Shown here piece by piece: positions 25,374-34,611 of a DNA stretch of 64,000 nucleotides. The notes below the pieces were generated by a model. The model did not search any database. It saw only the letters and a program-made list of their open reading frames with translations, and had not been told where the DNA came from. Numbering within the stretch: position 1 is the first letter of the stretch; each line of letters opens with the position of its first letter. Origin of the DNA: Eubacterium sp. MSJ-21 (GTDB taxonomy: Bacteria > Bacillota > Clostridia > Lachnospirales > Lachnospiraceae). The stretch is from the NCBI RefSeq assembly GCF_018918185.1, contig NZ_JAHLPZ010000006.1, forward strand, positions 1-64,000, in the 5' to 3' direction. Position numbers and translations under genes: made by a program.

Positions 25374-26663
25374 TCACATCTGCAGCTTTCCGCGAAATAC
25401 ATCCAACACTGCTGTATCCGCTGTCTGTCCCAGATATCCGTACTTCTCGGAAAATACAATCACTCCAAACCGCATCGCATCCCCAATCCTGCCAGCCACA
25501 TGTTTCTCGATTGCCGCGAGGATACTCTGCATCACAGCTTTCCGCAAGCCTTCTCGTTCCACAACATCCAACATTCGGTCGGTATTGATACAGTTATAAA
25601 TTTCCTGTACCACATCCGCTCCTGCACCTGCCATCGCCGCATGCACCGCAAATATCTCTCCGCGTCCATCCGCGACCTTGGAATGTGTGTTGAAAATGCC
25701 TGCCGCCAGTTTTACCAGCTTTCCGATATTTCCTACCAACAGGAAATCTTTCATACCATACGAGATTGCAAGGTCAATCGTATCGCCGATATAATTGCTC
25801 GACTTGACACTCTTTGCAAGATCAAGCCCCAGATATTCGGATGCGTATGCCTGTCCGTAGTTTCCGGGTGTCACTAACACTTTCTCCTCGCCAACCGCAT
25901 GTAACTGTCGGATCTCTGTCTCGATTGTCGCCACAATTGCCTGTTCGCTCATCGGCTCTAGGATTCCGCTTGTTCCAAGTATCGAAAGTCCACCCTCGAT
26001 ACCAAGCTTCGGATTAAATGTACGCTTCGCCAGAGTCTCTCCCTCCGGCATCCATACCGTGATGTGCAATGGCTCACAGACATTTGCTTTCTCACATACA
26101 TCTGCCACAGCCGCAAATATCATCTGCCGCGGCACACGGTTGATGGCCGCCTGTCCGACCGCCTGCTCCAGGCCTTCTTTCGTGACACGCCCGATTCCGA
26201 TTCCTCCATCTAGCGTCAGATACGGAAATGATTCGCTGGTAAATGCCCAGGACCTGTCTTGGCTTTCATGGTTGTTGCACCGAAGTCCCATTTCCACGCG
26301 TCCACTGGACTTCTTGCTTCCCCTTATTCCCACACTTCCATCCAGTTCCGCACTTCCATCTGTCTGCTCACGCACACGCTGCTTCGCATACGCCACTGTC
26401 ACGCACACATCCGTGCCATTCGTCACATCCGGATCATCGCCGCTATCCTTTACTACCTTATAGCTCGCTTTCCGGCTGTCTGATTCAAGCAGATACACCG
26501 GAACGGAAACTGTCATCCCCTTTGGTGTGCGCAAGGTTACCGCATGGCTTTCTACGCCAAGCAGAAGCTGCATCGCAGCTGCCTGTGCCGCCGCTGCACT
26601 ACACGTTCCTGTCGTGATGCCCAGCCGGAGCTTTTTTTGATTTTTAATCACATATTCTTCCAT
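25374..26663 (-). CDS. cbiD: Cobalt-precorrin-5B C1-methyltransferase CbiD
   Basis: I use the ATG at 26663 (MEEYVIKNQKK), giving 429 residues; upstream in-frame TTG and ATG codons at 26675 and 26669 are possible. The signature RLGITTGTCSAAAA is near the start, DGGIGIGRVTK and GNIGKLVKLAAGIFNTHS follow. CbiD is the anaerobic C-1 methylase. Family members are about 360-380 residues; the excess is mainly a Ser/Gly/Lys-rich insertion after VCVTVAYAKQR (about residues 92-140). As the first gene behind the promoter at 26694-26722 it heads the cobalamin operon. Confidence 0.93.
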   Translation of the reverse strand: MEEYVIKNQKKLRLGITTGTCSAAAAQAAAMQLLLGVESHAVTLRTPKGMTVSVPVYLLESDSRKASYKVVKDSGDDPDVTNGTDVCVTVAYAKQRVREQTDGSAELDGSVGIRGSKKSSGRVEMGLRCNNHESQDRSWAFTSESFPYLTLDGGIGIGRVTKEGLEQAVGQAAINRVPRQMIFAAVADVCEKANVCEPLHITVWMPEGETLAKRTFNPKLGIEGGLSILGTSGILEPMSEQAIVATIETEIRQLHAVGEEKVLVTPGNYGQAYASEYLGLDLAKSVKSSNYIGDTIDLAISYGMKDFLLVGNIGKLVKLAAGIFNTHSKVADGRGEIFAVHAAMAGAGADVVQEIYNCINTDRMLDVVEREGLRKAVMQSILAAIEKHVAGRIGDAMRFGVIVFSEKYGYLGQTADTAVLDVFRGKLQM

Positions 26664-26693
26664 ACGCATTTCCAATCTGTAAAATCTTCTTTA

Positions 26694-26722
26694 TTTATAC
26701 CATTTCATACGGAAATTGTAAA
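26694..26722 (-). promoter_or_regulatory. Promoter of the cobalamin operon
   Basis: On the minus strand, TTTACA (26717-26722) and TATAAA (26694-26699) are separated by 17 bp. The leader to cbiD would be only about 25 bases, leaving no room for a cobalamin riboswitch below this promoter. I found no B12-box-like sequence in the gap. Confidence 0.55.
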
Positions 26723-26837
26723 TTTATTTCCACCATTCTCCTCCTGCTTCCAATCCGAATTTTCTGCCTGTTTTCTTCCTCCCACACATAGATTCCAGAA
26801 AAAAACTATGCTAAAATGGAGAAAATATCGATACCAC

Positions 26838-26863
26838 ACATGAATTGATATCAATCATCATGT
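26838..26863. promoter_or_regulatory. Palindromic operator candidate upstream of the asparaginase
   Basis: A perfect 12-bp palindrome ATTGATATCAAT (26844-26855) is enclosed by ACATG and CATGT. It lies just after an extended -10 (TGCTAAAAT, about 26809-26817) and 30 bases ahead of the asparaginase start, a position suited to a repressor. No regulator is assigned. Confidence 0.45.
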
Positions 26864-26894
26864 TAAAACTATAGAAAATGAAACGGAGAATTCC

Positions 26895-28019
26895 ATGAAT
26901 ATCACAGTTATCTTCACGGGCGGCACAATTGGCTCGTCTGCACAACAAAACTTTGTCTCCACCGATGCGAAGATGCCATACCGGCTACTGGCAATGTACG
27001 AATCCCAACAAAATAAAAAGGGCACATCAATTCCGCACTTTCTGACGGAATCCCCTTTCACAACGCTAAGTGAATATATGGACGGTTCCCATCTGAACCT
27101 GCTCATTGCATGCATACAAAAATTGCTTACAGGAAGCTGTGCAAAAGGCATTGACGGCATTATCATCACACACGGCACCGACACGCTTCCATTTACCGCT
27201 GCCGCACTTGGTATGTGCTTTGCCTATGCCAAAATTCCGATTCTCCTTGTATCCAGCAATTACATCTTGGATGACCCACGCGCAAACGGACTGACGAACT
27301 TCACTGCTGCAGTCGATTATATATACGACTGGAAGCACACGCATTCCGGACAGGGAACAACCATTGAAACCCCGGCTTCTCCGGATACAGCAGCGGCTAT
27401 GTATACCCCGGGCTTCCCGATTCTTCCAACCGCCGTCGGCATCGCATACTGCAACACAGGGGATGCGCCGAAGATCTACAATGCGCTCGGCATCTACAAT
27501 CATCGTCCGTTTGATGACAGTTTGTACGAACGTCCATATGACGCATATGCAGAGGCTATCGCGCCCGTCCTGCGGGAATGTTCTGTGATACGTCACGTTA
27601 CGCCAGACAGCATTTGCACATCCGGCACAACGATTGATTTGTTATCCGGCAATACCGATATACCGGATCCGGGACGTGATCCGATCCTGGAATCATACAC
27701 CTTCTTCGATACAACCTGTCCGGTCTGCTTCTTCCAGTCCATGCCGGGCATGCAGTACCATCTGCCGGATGATGCACGCGCTGTATTAATCCACGCCTAC
27801 CACTCCGGTACGATTAACACGAAGAATCCATCCCTGCTTGCTCTCACCGAACGGGCGGCCCAAAAAAAGATTCCAGTCTACCTGACCGGAATCTCCACGG
27901 AATCCACGGATTACGACAGTAAGGCAGTGTATGAGTCACTTGGAATTATCCCGCTTCCGGAATACAGCCCGCTTGTCGCGTATATGTATCTGTGGTACAA
28001 ATACAGCCGGGGAGACTAA
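26895..28019 (+). CDS. Asparaginase-family protein
   Basis: The 374-residue protein has both catalytic Thr motifs of asparaginases: TGGTIGSS at the N-terminus and IITHGTDTLPFTAAAL at about residues 90-105. The C-terminal domain has an AYHSGTINT segment, as expected for type I-like enzymes (substrate-side contacts). It lacks a signal peptide, so it is cytoplasmic; asparagine hydrolysis is the likely reaction, though amidohydrolase relatives with other substrates exist. It starts at 26895 with CGGAGA upstream and is divergent from the cobalamin operon. Confidence 0.87.
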   Translation: MNITVIFTGGTIGSSAQQNFVSTDAKMPYRLLAMYESQQNKKGTSIPHFLTESPFTTLSEYMDGSHLNLLIACIQKLLTGSCAKGIDGIIITHGTDTLPFTAAALGMCFAYAKIPILLVSSNYILDDPRANGLTNFTAAVDYIYDWKHTHSGQGTTIETPASPDTAAAMYTPGFPILPTAVGIAYCNTGDAPKIYNALGIYNHRPFDDSLYERPYDAYAEAIAPVLRECSVIRHVTPDSICTSGTTIDLLSGNTDIPDPGRDPILESYTFFDTTCPVCFFQSMPGMQYHLPDDARAVLIHAYHSGTINTKNPSLLALTERAAQKKIPVYLTGISTESTDYDSKAVYESLGIIPLPEYSPLVAYMYLWYKYSRGD

Positions 28020-28080
28020 ACTATTCTCACCGTCATTGTTACTGCAGATATAATCCACCGTATTAGATTTATTTACTGAA

Positions 28081-28116
28081 AAAAAGTGTACGTCTTCATA
28101 ACAACGTACACTTTTT
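28081..28116. terminator. Bidirectional rho-independent terminator
   Basis: A perfect 13-bp stem, AAAAAGTGTACGT with ACGTACACTTTTT, and a 10-base loop lie between the convergent ends of the asparaginase and patatin genes. Both strands end with a T-run. Confidence 0.88.
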
Positions 28117-28131
28117 ATTATACATATTCCG

Positions 28132-28992
28132 TTATCTTCCCTGCATGAATTCCCGCAGCTTCTGAAGATTCACTTCCATCTGACCGTAACCGTTCTGATA
28201 GAATGCTTCCTGCTTTTCTTTATCCTGTTCGAACTTGCTGATACTGTCTAACTCCGGACGAAGCACCAGAAGCTTTCCTTCCTTCTCGTAGCGGTCAATC
28301 CGGTCTAACTGCTTCGCGTACATCTCTCTCCTGCGCATCAGTGTATCATAGAACGCCGGATACTTCTTCTTATATGTCCCCGGCATCAGTACACGCATCT
28401 TCCCATAGTTTGTCGGTGCTTCTTCCGGTTTTCTGGTCAGTATACAGACTACCCGGTCGCATCCAACCGTAAATGCCCGCTTCACCGGAATCGAATCTGC
28501 CAGACTTCCATCCATATAGTGAAACCCATCTAACTCGACCGGATTACACAGTACCGGAACCGAACACGATGCCTTCACTGCTGTCAGCATACGCTTCTCA
28601 TCGTCTGTCTTCGCGATATATTCCGCTTTTCCGGTCTCACAGTTTGTCACCACAAGCTCCACTTCCGATGGGGACGCAAGGAATTTCTCAAAATCAAATG
28701 GGTACTGCTTGTGCGAAAACTCCATCACCATACGGTCTAAATCAAGCATCTTTTTGCTTTTGCGCATCTGTTTGACGCCATAATATGCATTTTCACCGCT
28801 TGCGGTAATTGTCCATTTGGTACGGCCTTTTTGCCCTGCCAGATAATTAACCGCGTTTCCAGCGCCGGCAGATACTCCTACCACATAATCAAATACTATC
28901 TGATTATCCATCAGGCAGTCCAATGCTCCTGCGGTAAAAAGCCCGCGGAACGCACCGCCCTCTAATACAATACCTGTCTTCACGTTTTTCAT
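28132..28992 (-). CDS. Patatin-like phospholipase
   Basis: The 286-residue protein has the patatin oxyanion loop GGAFRGLFTAG (residues about 12-22), the serine nucleophile in GVSAGAGN (about 40-47) and the catalytic Asp in DGSLADSIP. Such enzymes release fatty acids from lipids with a Ser-Asp dyad. There is no signal peptide. It overlaps the upstream acyltransferase gene by 4 bases, so the two are coupled and may act together in membrane lipid remodelling (inference). Confidence 0.88.
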   Translation of the reverse strand: MKNVKTGIVLEGGAFRGLFTAGALDCLMDNQIVFDYVVGVSAGAGNAVNYLAGQKGRTKWTITASGENAYYGVKQMRKSKKMLDLDRMVMEFSHKQYPFDFEKFLASPSEVELVVTNCETGKAEYIAKTDDEKRMLTAVKASCSVPVLCNPVELDGFHYMDGSLADSIPVKRAFTVGCDRVVCILTRKPEEAPTNYGKMRVLMPGTYKKKYPAFYDTLMRRREMYAKQLDRIDRYEKEGKLLVLRPELDSISKFEQDKEKQEAFYQNGYGQMEVNLQKLREFMQGR

Positions 28993-29723
28993 CTCCTCGG
29001 ATCTGCTTCCTTTAATTCGTCCAGCTTCTCCTGTATTCTCTTCTTCACCAACTCACATACATCCGGTTTCCGCAGCTTCCCATATTCTTCATAAGGAATC
29101 TGTGGAAGAAAATGCACCTGTGTCCGGACCCTCTCGAAGGTGTTCGTATCCATCGACCGCCACGAATCGTAGATCACAACCGGTACGATCGGTGTCTTTG
29201 ATTTTAATGAACACGCAAAACACCCGGACTTAAATTCCTGTAACTCATTTTTATTATCGGTGTAACCACCCTCCGGGAAAATCAAATATGGTTTTCCTTC
29301 CTTCACACGTTCGGAAATCGTCTTCAACGCCCCGATCTGCTGTTTCGGATCCTCAAACGATATCGTGGTTCCCTCCACCAGACCACATACCTGTCTTGCA
29401 ACCAGACGGTCTGCGGATTTCTCTTCCCACAACATCGCACACGGCTTTGGATGTGCCAGCATGATCCCAAGTGCATCGTATTTGCCCTGATGGTTCGCAT
29501 ACATGATATAACCGCCATCCTGTGGCAGATTCTCCCTGCCATATACATCGGTTTTCGTACGGGCACGCCTGCGCATATGATTCTCGATTTTCATCGCATA
29601 TGCATACCGTTGCTGTTCTGTGTATTTTTCTTTGTGTTTTATCATATAATTCGCACGCGGAATATGCGTGGCAACGAACAACGGACTCGTTGCAACAACG
29701 AATTTAAATCTCAAATTTTTCAA
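28989..29723 (-). CDS. Lysophospholipid acyltransferase (PlsC family, first copy)
   Basis: The 244-residue protein has the HX4D acyltransferase motif in YANHQGKYDALG and the glycerol-phosphate binding FPEGGYTD motif. It would transfer an acyl chain to lysophosphatidic acid or a similar acceptor. It starts at ATG 29723 and ends overlapping the patatin start. A paralogue with the same NHQGKYD motif is at 49492-50208. Confidence 0.87.
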   Translation of the reverse strand: MKNLRFKFVVATSPLFVATHIPRANYMIKHKEKYTEQQRYAYAMKIENHMRRRARTKTDVYGRENLPQDGGYIMYANHQGKYDALGIMLAHPKPCAMLWEEKSADRLVARQVCGLVEGTTISFEDPKQQIGALKTISERVKEGKPYLIFPEGGYTDNKNELQEFKSGCFACSLKSKTPIVPVVIYDSWRSMDTNTFERVRTQVHFLPQIPYEEYGKLRKPDVCELVKKRIQEKLDELKEADPRR

Positions 29724-29790
29724 TCTGTCTCAACCCTTATCTCCCCATGCCATCCTGCATAATTCTGTGTCTGCATGCAAACCGGAGCTA

Positions 29791-30732
29791 TCACAACATC
29801 TTCTTTTTTCGCAGCACAATTGTCACAACAATGCAGATGACAAGCGTCAGCACACATATAATCATAAATCCCCATGGTTCCTTTGAAAATGGCATACCCT
29901 TGCCATTTACATTCATACCATATAATCCCGATATAATCGTCGGTATGGACATGACGATTGTAATCGCAGCAAGCAGCTTCATGATGTTGTTCAGACGGTT
30001 ATCGATCACGGTTGACATCAGCTCCCGTGTACCCTTTAAGATATCCCGGTAGATCTGTGTCATCTCTATCGCCTGCAGATTCTCGACGATCACATCATCC
30101 AGCAATTCCTGATCCTCCGGGAATTTCCGGATTCCGCTATACCGTGTCAGACGGTCTACAACCATCCGGTTCGCACGTAACGATGTATCAAAATACACCA
30201 GGTTGGATTCCATCTCATGCAGGTTGACGATATCGGCATCCTCCGTTGCGCCTCCCATACGTTCCTCCATCTCAAGTCTGCGCCGGTCAATAATCCGAAG
30301 ATACGACTGATATAACATGCTCGTCCGGTACATAATCTGATAAGTAAAACGCACCTGCTTCTTCGTTGTAAAATCCCGTATATTATTGACAATAAAATGC
30401 TTGAGCACCGGTGTCTCCGCCGAACACACCGTGATAATTGCATCGTCCGTCCATACAACCCCCAGCGGGATGGTTGTATATGCCTCCTGATTGTGTCGGA
30501 TCTCAACCGAAGGAATATCAAATAATATCAAAACATAATCATCGTTGACATCCACACGAGATGACTCCTCATCATCGAGTGCAGCCCGGATATCTGCGAG
30601 ATCTACATTATATCTTCTTGCAATCTCAAGACTCTCGTCCTGCGTTGGCGCTGTCAGATTGATCCATGTACCTGGCATAAACTCATCAATCTGTCTGAAT
30701 TTTCCATTCTCTGTAATGTACTTACTGATCAT
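29791..30732 (-). CDS. corA: CorA-family divalent cation transporter
   Basis: The 313-residue protein has the CorA layout: a soluble, acidic N-terminal part with helices, then two C-terminal transmembrane helices with the signature YGMNVNG between them (about residues 282-288) and a basic KKKML end. CorA moves Mg2+ (or Co2+/Ni2+). Cobalt uptake for the cobalamin cluster is possible but not indicated. It starts at ATG 30732. Confidence 0.93.
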   Translation of the reverse strand: MISKYITENGKFRQIDEFMPGTWINLTAPTQDESLEIARRYNVDLADIRAALDDEESSRVDVNDDYVLILFDIPSVEIRHNQEAYTTIPLGVVWTDDAIITVCSAETPVLKHFIVNNIRDFTTKKQVRFTYQIMYRTSMLYQSYLRIIDRRRLEMEERMGGATEDADIVNLHEMESNLVYFDTSLRANRMVVDRLTRYSGIRKFPEDQELLDDVIVENLQAIEMTQIYRDILKGTRELMSTVIDNRLNNIMKLLAAITIVMSIPTIISGLYGMNVNGKGMPFSKEPWGFMIICVLTLVICIVVTIVLRKKKML

Positions 30733-30818
30733 ATCCTTCTCGCCTCATTGTCTCCCTTTTTCATGGCAAAAGCCTCACTGTCACATATTTTATCACGACT
30801 TTTCCCATTCGGAAACCC

Positions 30819-31577
30819 CTAAATATATTTCTTTAAATAAATATTCACTCTGCCTTTTCGCGTCTCACTTCCGGCACCGCAATACCGGAACTTTCCGTAC
30901 CCGCGGACCGAGAAACTATCGCCATCTTTTAAGACCAGACTGTTGCGCTCCTCGATTCTGCCATTCCGTGTAACTTTCTTCGACCGGAACATATCCAGCG
31001 TCTCGTTGCGGGAGCATTTCGTGACGGCTGCAACGATGGCATCAAACCTCGGTGCACTGACGATCACGTGTATATCCTCAAGCGTGGGCTTCAGCTCCTC
31101 AATCTCGCCCTCCACGAGAGAGGTTTTCACGTTCGTATGTTTTATCTTTGTCAGTTGCTCCATAATATATGCAGCGATATTCTCCTGGCAGAAAATATAT
31201 GCCCGCTTTCCATCTTTTACCAGAATGTCACCGAGCACAGACCGTTCAATCCCCAAATTCATAAGCGCACCGAGAAAATCGCGATGGCTCAGATCTTCTG
31301 CGAATTTGTCCAGTAATGGTTCTACCAGAATAATCGAGATGGGAAACACTCCCGCATACCCAAACAATTCTTCTGAGCCAAACTGCACCATCTGCCGTTC
31401 GCACTCAGGCGTTCCGCCGAAGCAGGTCATCCCCACGAAGGAGAAATCCGCCTGCTTCTCATAGACCACCGCAAGCTCTGCAGGTGTCAGGAATCCGGTG
31501 TATGTATAAATATTTTGTCTGTATGCGCGCTTCGCCAAGTCCTGCAAACGCGCAATCAATACCTGTTCTTCATTCAT
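30819..31577 (-). CDS. ylmH: YlmH-family RNA-binding protein with S4 domain
   Basis: The 252-residue protein has the YlmH N-terminal YlmH/photosystem-II-like region (FLTPAEL, FFGGTPECERQMV-like segment, HRDFLGALMNLGIERSVLGDI) and a C-terminal S4 RNA-binding domain (VTRNGRIEERNSLVLKDGDSFSVRG). In Firmicutes it lies in or near the division and ribosome-associated genes and has been linked to ribosome quality control. It is a single gene here, on the same strand as CorA. Confidence 0.9.
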   Translation of the reverse strand: MNEEQVLIARLQDLAKRAYRQNIYTYTGFLTPAELAVVYEKQADFSFVGMTCFGGTPECERQMVQFGSEELFGYAGVFPISIILVEPLLDKFAEDLSHRDFLGALMNLGIERSVLGDILVKDGKRAYIFCQENIAAYIMEQLTKIKHTNVKTSLVEGEIEELKPTLEDIHVIVSAPRFDAIVAAVTKCSRNETLDMFRSKKVTRNGRIEERNSLVLKDGDSFSVRGYGKFRYCGAGSETRKGRVNIYLKKYI

Positions 31578-31666
31578 AATTCTATCTTACCTGTCACCAC
31601 GCCAAAACATGATGACCTGTACGCAACATCCACGTCGCTCATTTGCAATCGTTCTGTCACGTTCGA

Positions 31667-32461
31667 TTAGCCAAGAATCGCCTTATCATTCGCAAATTCC
31701 TCGCCGCTTGCCTCTTCAAACTTGTGAAGCAGATCTGCAACCGTCAGCTTCTTCTTCTCTTCACCACGGATATCTAGAATGATATTGCCATCCATCATCA
31801 TGATCAGACGGTTTCCGTGTGCGATTGCATCCTTCATATTATGTGTGATCATTAACGTGGTCAGATTATCGCGGTTGACGATCATATCGGTCGTCTGCAA
31901 CACCTTCGCCGCAGTCTTTGGATCAAGAGCGGCTGTGTGCTCATCGAGGAGCAGGAGCTTCGGCTTCTTCAAGGTTGCCATGAGCAGTGTGAGTGCCTGT
32001 CTCTGACCACCGGACAGAAGTCCTACCTTCGATGTCATGCGATCTTCCAAACCAAGTCCCAGTGTAGCCAGCATCTCACGATACTTTGCATGCTCCTTCT
32101 TCGTGATTCCGGCTTTCAATGTACGGCTGTCTCCCCGGCGGAGTGCCAGCGCCAGATTCTCCTGAATCTCCATTGTCGCTGCTGTTCCGGTCATCGGATC
32201 CTGGAACACACGTCCGAGATATTTGGCACGCTTATATTCCGGAAGCTTTGTTACATCGGCATCCCCGATCAGGATCTGTCCCTGATCGACCGGCCATACA
32301 CCTGCGATTGCATTTAACATCGTAGACTTACCGGCTCCGTTTCCACCGATGACGGTTACGAAATCGCCATCCTCCAGCGTCAGATTCAGTCCCCTTAATG
32401 CCATTTTCTCATTGACCGTTCCCGCATTGAAGGTCTTATAAATATTCTTCAGCTCTAACAT
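31667..32461 (-). CDS. ABC transporter ATP-binding protein (TrpX-type importer)
   Basis: The 264-residue ATPase has Walker A GGNGAGKSTMLN, signature LSGGQRQALTLLMA, Walker B LLLLDEHTAALDP and the switch His in MITHNMKD. It pairs with the permease and binding protein genes upstream to form an importer of the family often annotated as tryptophan/tyrosine uptake; the true ligand is not shown by sequence. It is 5 bases from the permease gene. Confidence 0.9.
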   Translation of the reverse strand: MLELKNIYKTFNAGTVNEKMALRGLNLTLEDGDFVTVIGGNGAGKSTMLNAIAGVWPVDQGQILIGDADVTKLPEYKRAKYLGRVFQDPMTGTAATMEIQENLALALRRGDSRTLKAGITKKEHAKYREMLATLGLGLEDRMTSKVGLLSGGQRQALTLLMATLKKPKLLLLDEHTAALDPKTAAKVLQTTDMIVNRDNLTTLMITHNMKDAIAHGNRLIMMMDGNIILDIRGEEKKKLTVADLLHKFEEASGEEFANDKAILG

Positions 32462-32466
32462 AGTAT

Positions 32467-33426
32467 TTACGCCTCCTTCTTCTCTGCGGTTGCCGCAAGC
32501 TTCTTACCCTTGTTGAAATGCTTTCCCTTCCAGTAAGGCACTGCAAGGAATACCGCTACGATCAAAGCCTGGAACAGCTTCAACAGGTCTGTGTCGACGC
32601 CGAGCCAGATAACGATCTGCAGCACGATGAAGTAGATTACACCACCGATTCCGACCGACAGAAGCTTCAATGCGAAGTTCTTGAAGATACGGCTGAATAT
32701 TGCCTCTCCGATGATAACCGATGCCAGACCGATGACGATCGCGCCTTTACCCATATTGATATCCGCAAATCCCTGATACTGTCCGAGACAAGCAGATGAA
32801 AATGCAACCAAACCATTTGAGATCATCAGACCGAGAACCTTGTTGAAGTTCGTGTTGATGCCCTGCGCACGTGCCATGTTCTCATTACAACCCGTTGCAC
32901 GAAGCGAGCTTCCAAGCTCTGTACCGAAGAACCAGTACAAAATTCCGATGACAACAATCATAAATATAAACACAACAAAGATAGAATTCTTATAGAATGC
33001 AACTCTCTTTATGTAACGCAGAGAAACTACCAGATCGTATTTGTCGACATTGATCGGCTGGTTTGCCTTTCCCATGATCTTCAGGTTCACACCCCACAGA
33101 CCAAGCTGTGTCAGAATACCTGCTAAGATCGCTGGGATTCCCATCGTCGTATGGAACAAACCTGTTACAAGTCCCACGAGCATACCGGCAAGTGTCGCGA
33201 TTGCCATCGCGGCTGCTACATGGTATCCCTTCTGCATCAACATAATACATACGGCTGCACCGGTACACATCGTTCCATCAACAGACAAATCGGCGATGTC
33301 CAGAATCCGGAACGTGATGTACACGCCAATCGCCATAATGCCCCAGATCAGGCCCTGGGCAATCGCGCCCGGCATGGCATTGAATAAAGCACTTACATCC
33401 ATTTCTTTCTCTCCTTTATATAACAA
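32467..33426 (-). CDS. ABC transporter permease (TrpX-type importer)
   Basis: The 319-residue membrane protein has eight or nine hydrophobic helices and the coupling region FGTELGSSLRATGCNENMARAQGIN, characteristic of permeases related to branched-chain amino-acid and BMP-type importers. It forms the channel with the ATPase downstream. A hairpin just upstream separates it from the binding protein gene and may lower its expression relative to that gene. Start: ATG at 33426; M7 is an alternative. Confidence 0.88.
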   Translation of the reverse strand: MLYKGEKEMDVSALFNAMPGAIAQGLIWGIMAIGVYITFRILDIADLSVDGTMCTGAAVCIMLMQKGYHVAAAMAIATLAGMLVGLVTGLFHTTMGIPAILAGILTQLGLWGVNLKIMGKANQPINVDKYDLVVSLRYIKRVAFYKNSIFVVFIFMIVVIGILYWFFGTELGSSLRATGCNENMARAQGINTNFNKVLGLMISNGLVAFSSACLGQYQGFADINMGKGAIVIGLASVIIGEAIFSRIFKNFALKLLSVGIGGVIYFIVLQIVIWLGVDTDLLKLFQALIVAVFLAVPYWKGKHFNKGKKLAATAEKKEA

Positions 33427-33430
33427 AAAT

Positions 33431-33451
33431 CGGGTAGAAAAACTCTACCCG
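33431..33451 (-). terminator. Attenuator-like hairpin between binding protein and permease genes
   Basis: CGGGTAGA and TCTACCCG form an 8-bp stem; on the transcribed minus strand it is followed by ATTTTTG. As in many ABC importer operons, it would let some transcription through while yielding more message for the binding protein. Confidence 0.75.
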
Positions 33452-33516
33452 ACTACTATACTATAATAATACAGTAAAAATCAAGTAAATACGCTTGTTT
33501 TCGCTATGCTTTTCCA

Positions 33517-34485
33517 TTACTCGTTTGCGATTGCCTCGTAATCGTCCGGTACGGTTATACCAAGCTCATCACAGATATCCTTATTGTATTTCTTCGTAAA
33601 CTGTGGTGCATACTCGATCGGCATCTCCTCGATCTTAGACTCACCCTTCAGGATCTTCGCTGCCATCTTACCTGTTGCAACACCTAAATCATAGTAGCTG
33701 ATAGAAAGTGTAGCGACACCGCATCCCTTACAGATACCTTCCTCACCTGCAACAACCGGAGTCTTTGCCGGCATGCAGATATTCTTGATGATCTCTGTAT
33801 TGGCTGCAACTGTGTTGTCCGTTGGAACATAGATCACATCACTTGCGTTCGCTGCAGATGTAGTAACTGTCGAAAGGTCATTAGAATCTGAGAATGAATA
33901 ATACTCACATGTATATCCAAGCTTCTCCAAAGCTGCCTTTACCGTATCTACCTGATACTGTGAATTTGCCTCTGCGGAACAATAAAGAAGACCAACCTTC
34001 TTTGCATCTGGGAACAGCTCCTTGATCATATCTGCCTGGCTCTCCAGTGGTGCAAGATCTGATGTACCGGAAATATTTCTGCCCACTGTACCGTTGAAAT
34101 CAGAAAGCTCGAGTGCAACACCATATTCTGTTACAGATGTACCAAGAATCGGAATCGTGTCTGTACCGGCTGCGGCTGCCTGTAATGCAGGCGTTGCATT
34201 TGCAAGGATCAGATCTACATCGCTGCTCACAAAACCATTGATAATCGTTGCACATGTATTAGCATCACCCTGTGCGTTCTGCTCATCAAACTTGATTCCG
34301 TCTTCACCAAACTCTTCTACCAGAGCATCCTTAAAGCCCTTTGTTGCGGCATCGAGTGCCTCATGCTGTACTAACTGACAGATACCTACAGTATAAGTAT
34401 CATCCTTCTTGCCGCCACAGGCGCAAAGGGAAAGTGTCATTGCAGCAACAGATGCTACAGCAAGGAATTTCTTGAATTTTTTCAT
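33517..34485 (-). CDS. ABC transporter substrate-binding lipoprotein (TrpX-type)
   Basis: I use the ATG at 34485 with AGGAGG upstream (322 residues); the longer frame is not needed. A lipoprotein signal ends in LSLCAC. The mature protein has the two-lobed PF04392 fold: VGICQLVQHEALDAATKGF near the start, GTSVTEYGVAL, LLYCSAEANSQYQVD and VAGEEGICKGCGVATLS. Relatives bind tryptophan, tyrosine or other small ligands. It heads the importer operon and has a strong promoter and dyad upstream. Confidence 0.9.
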   Translation of the reverse strand: MKKFKKFLAVASVAAMTLSLCACGGKKDDTYTVGICQLVQHEALDAATKGFKDALVEEFGEDGIKFDEQNAQGDANTCATIINGFVSSDVDLILANATPALQAAAAGTDTIPILGTSVTEYGVALELSDFNGTVGRNISGTSDLAPLESQADMIKELFPDAKKVGLLYCSAEANSQYQVDTVKAALEKLGYTCEYYSFSDSNDLSTVTTSAANASDVIYVPTDNTVAANTEIIKNICMPAKTPVVAGEEGICKGCGVATLSISYYDLGVATGKMAAKILKGESKIEEMPIEYAPQFTKKYNKDICDELGITVPDDYEAIANE

Positions 34486-34556
34486 ACTTCTCATCCTCCT
34501 CATCGACATGGGGTGTCTTTGTCCCATCTCTATCTTTTCGTTTCTTTGTTTCTTTC

Positions 34557-34590
34557 GCACTAATATGTTAACGAGTTAACGGTTTAGTGC
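34557..34590. promoter_or_regulatory. 34-bp dyad, operator candidate for the importer operon
   Basis: GCACTAA and TTAGTGC enclose GTTAACGAGTTAAC, giving an interrupted dyad just downstream of the predicted transcription start (minus strand, about +15 to +48). It can act as a repressor site in DNA or as a hairpin in RNA. Confidence 0.65.
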
Positions 34591-34611
34591 AATAAAGTAT
34601 TTCAGTAACCG

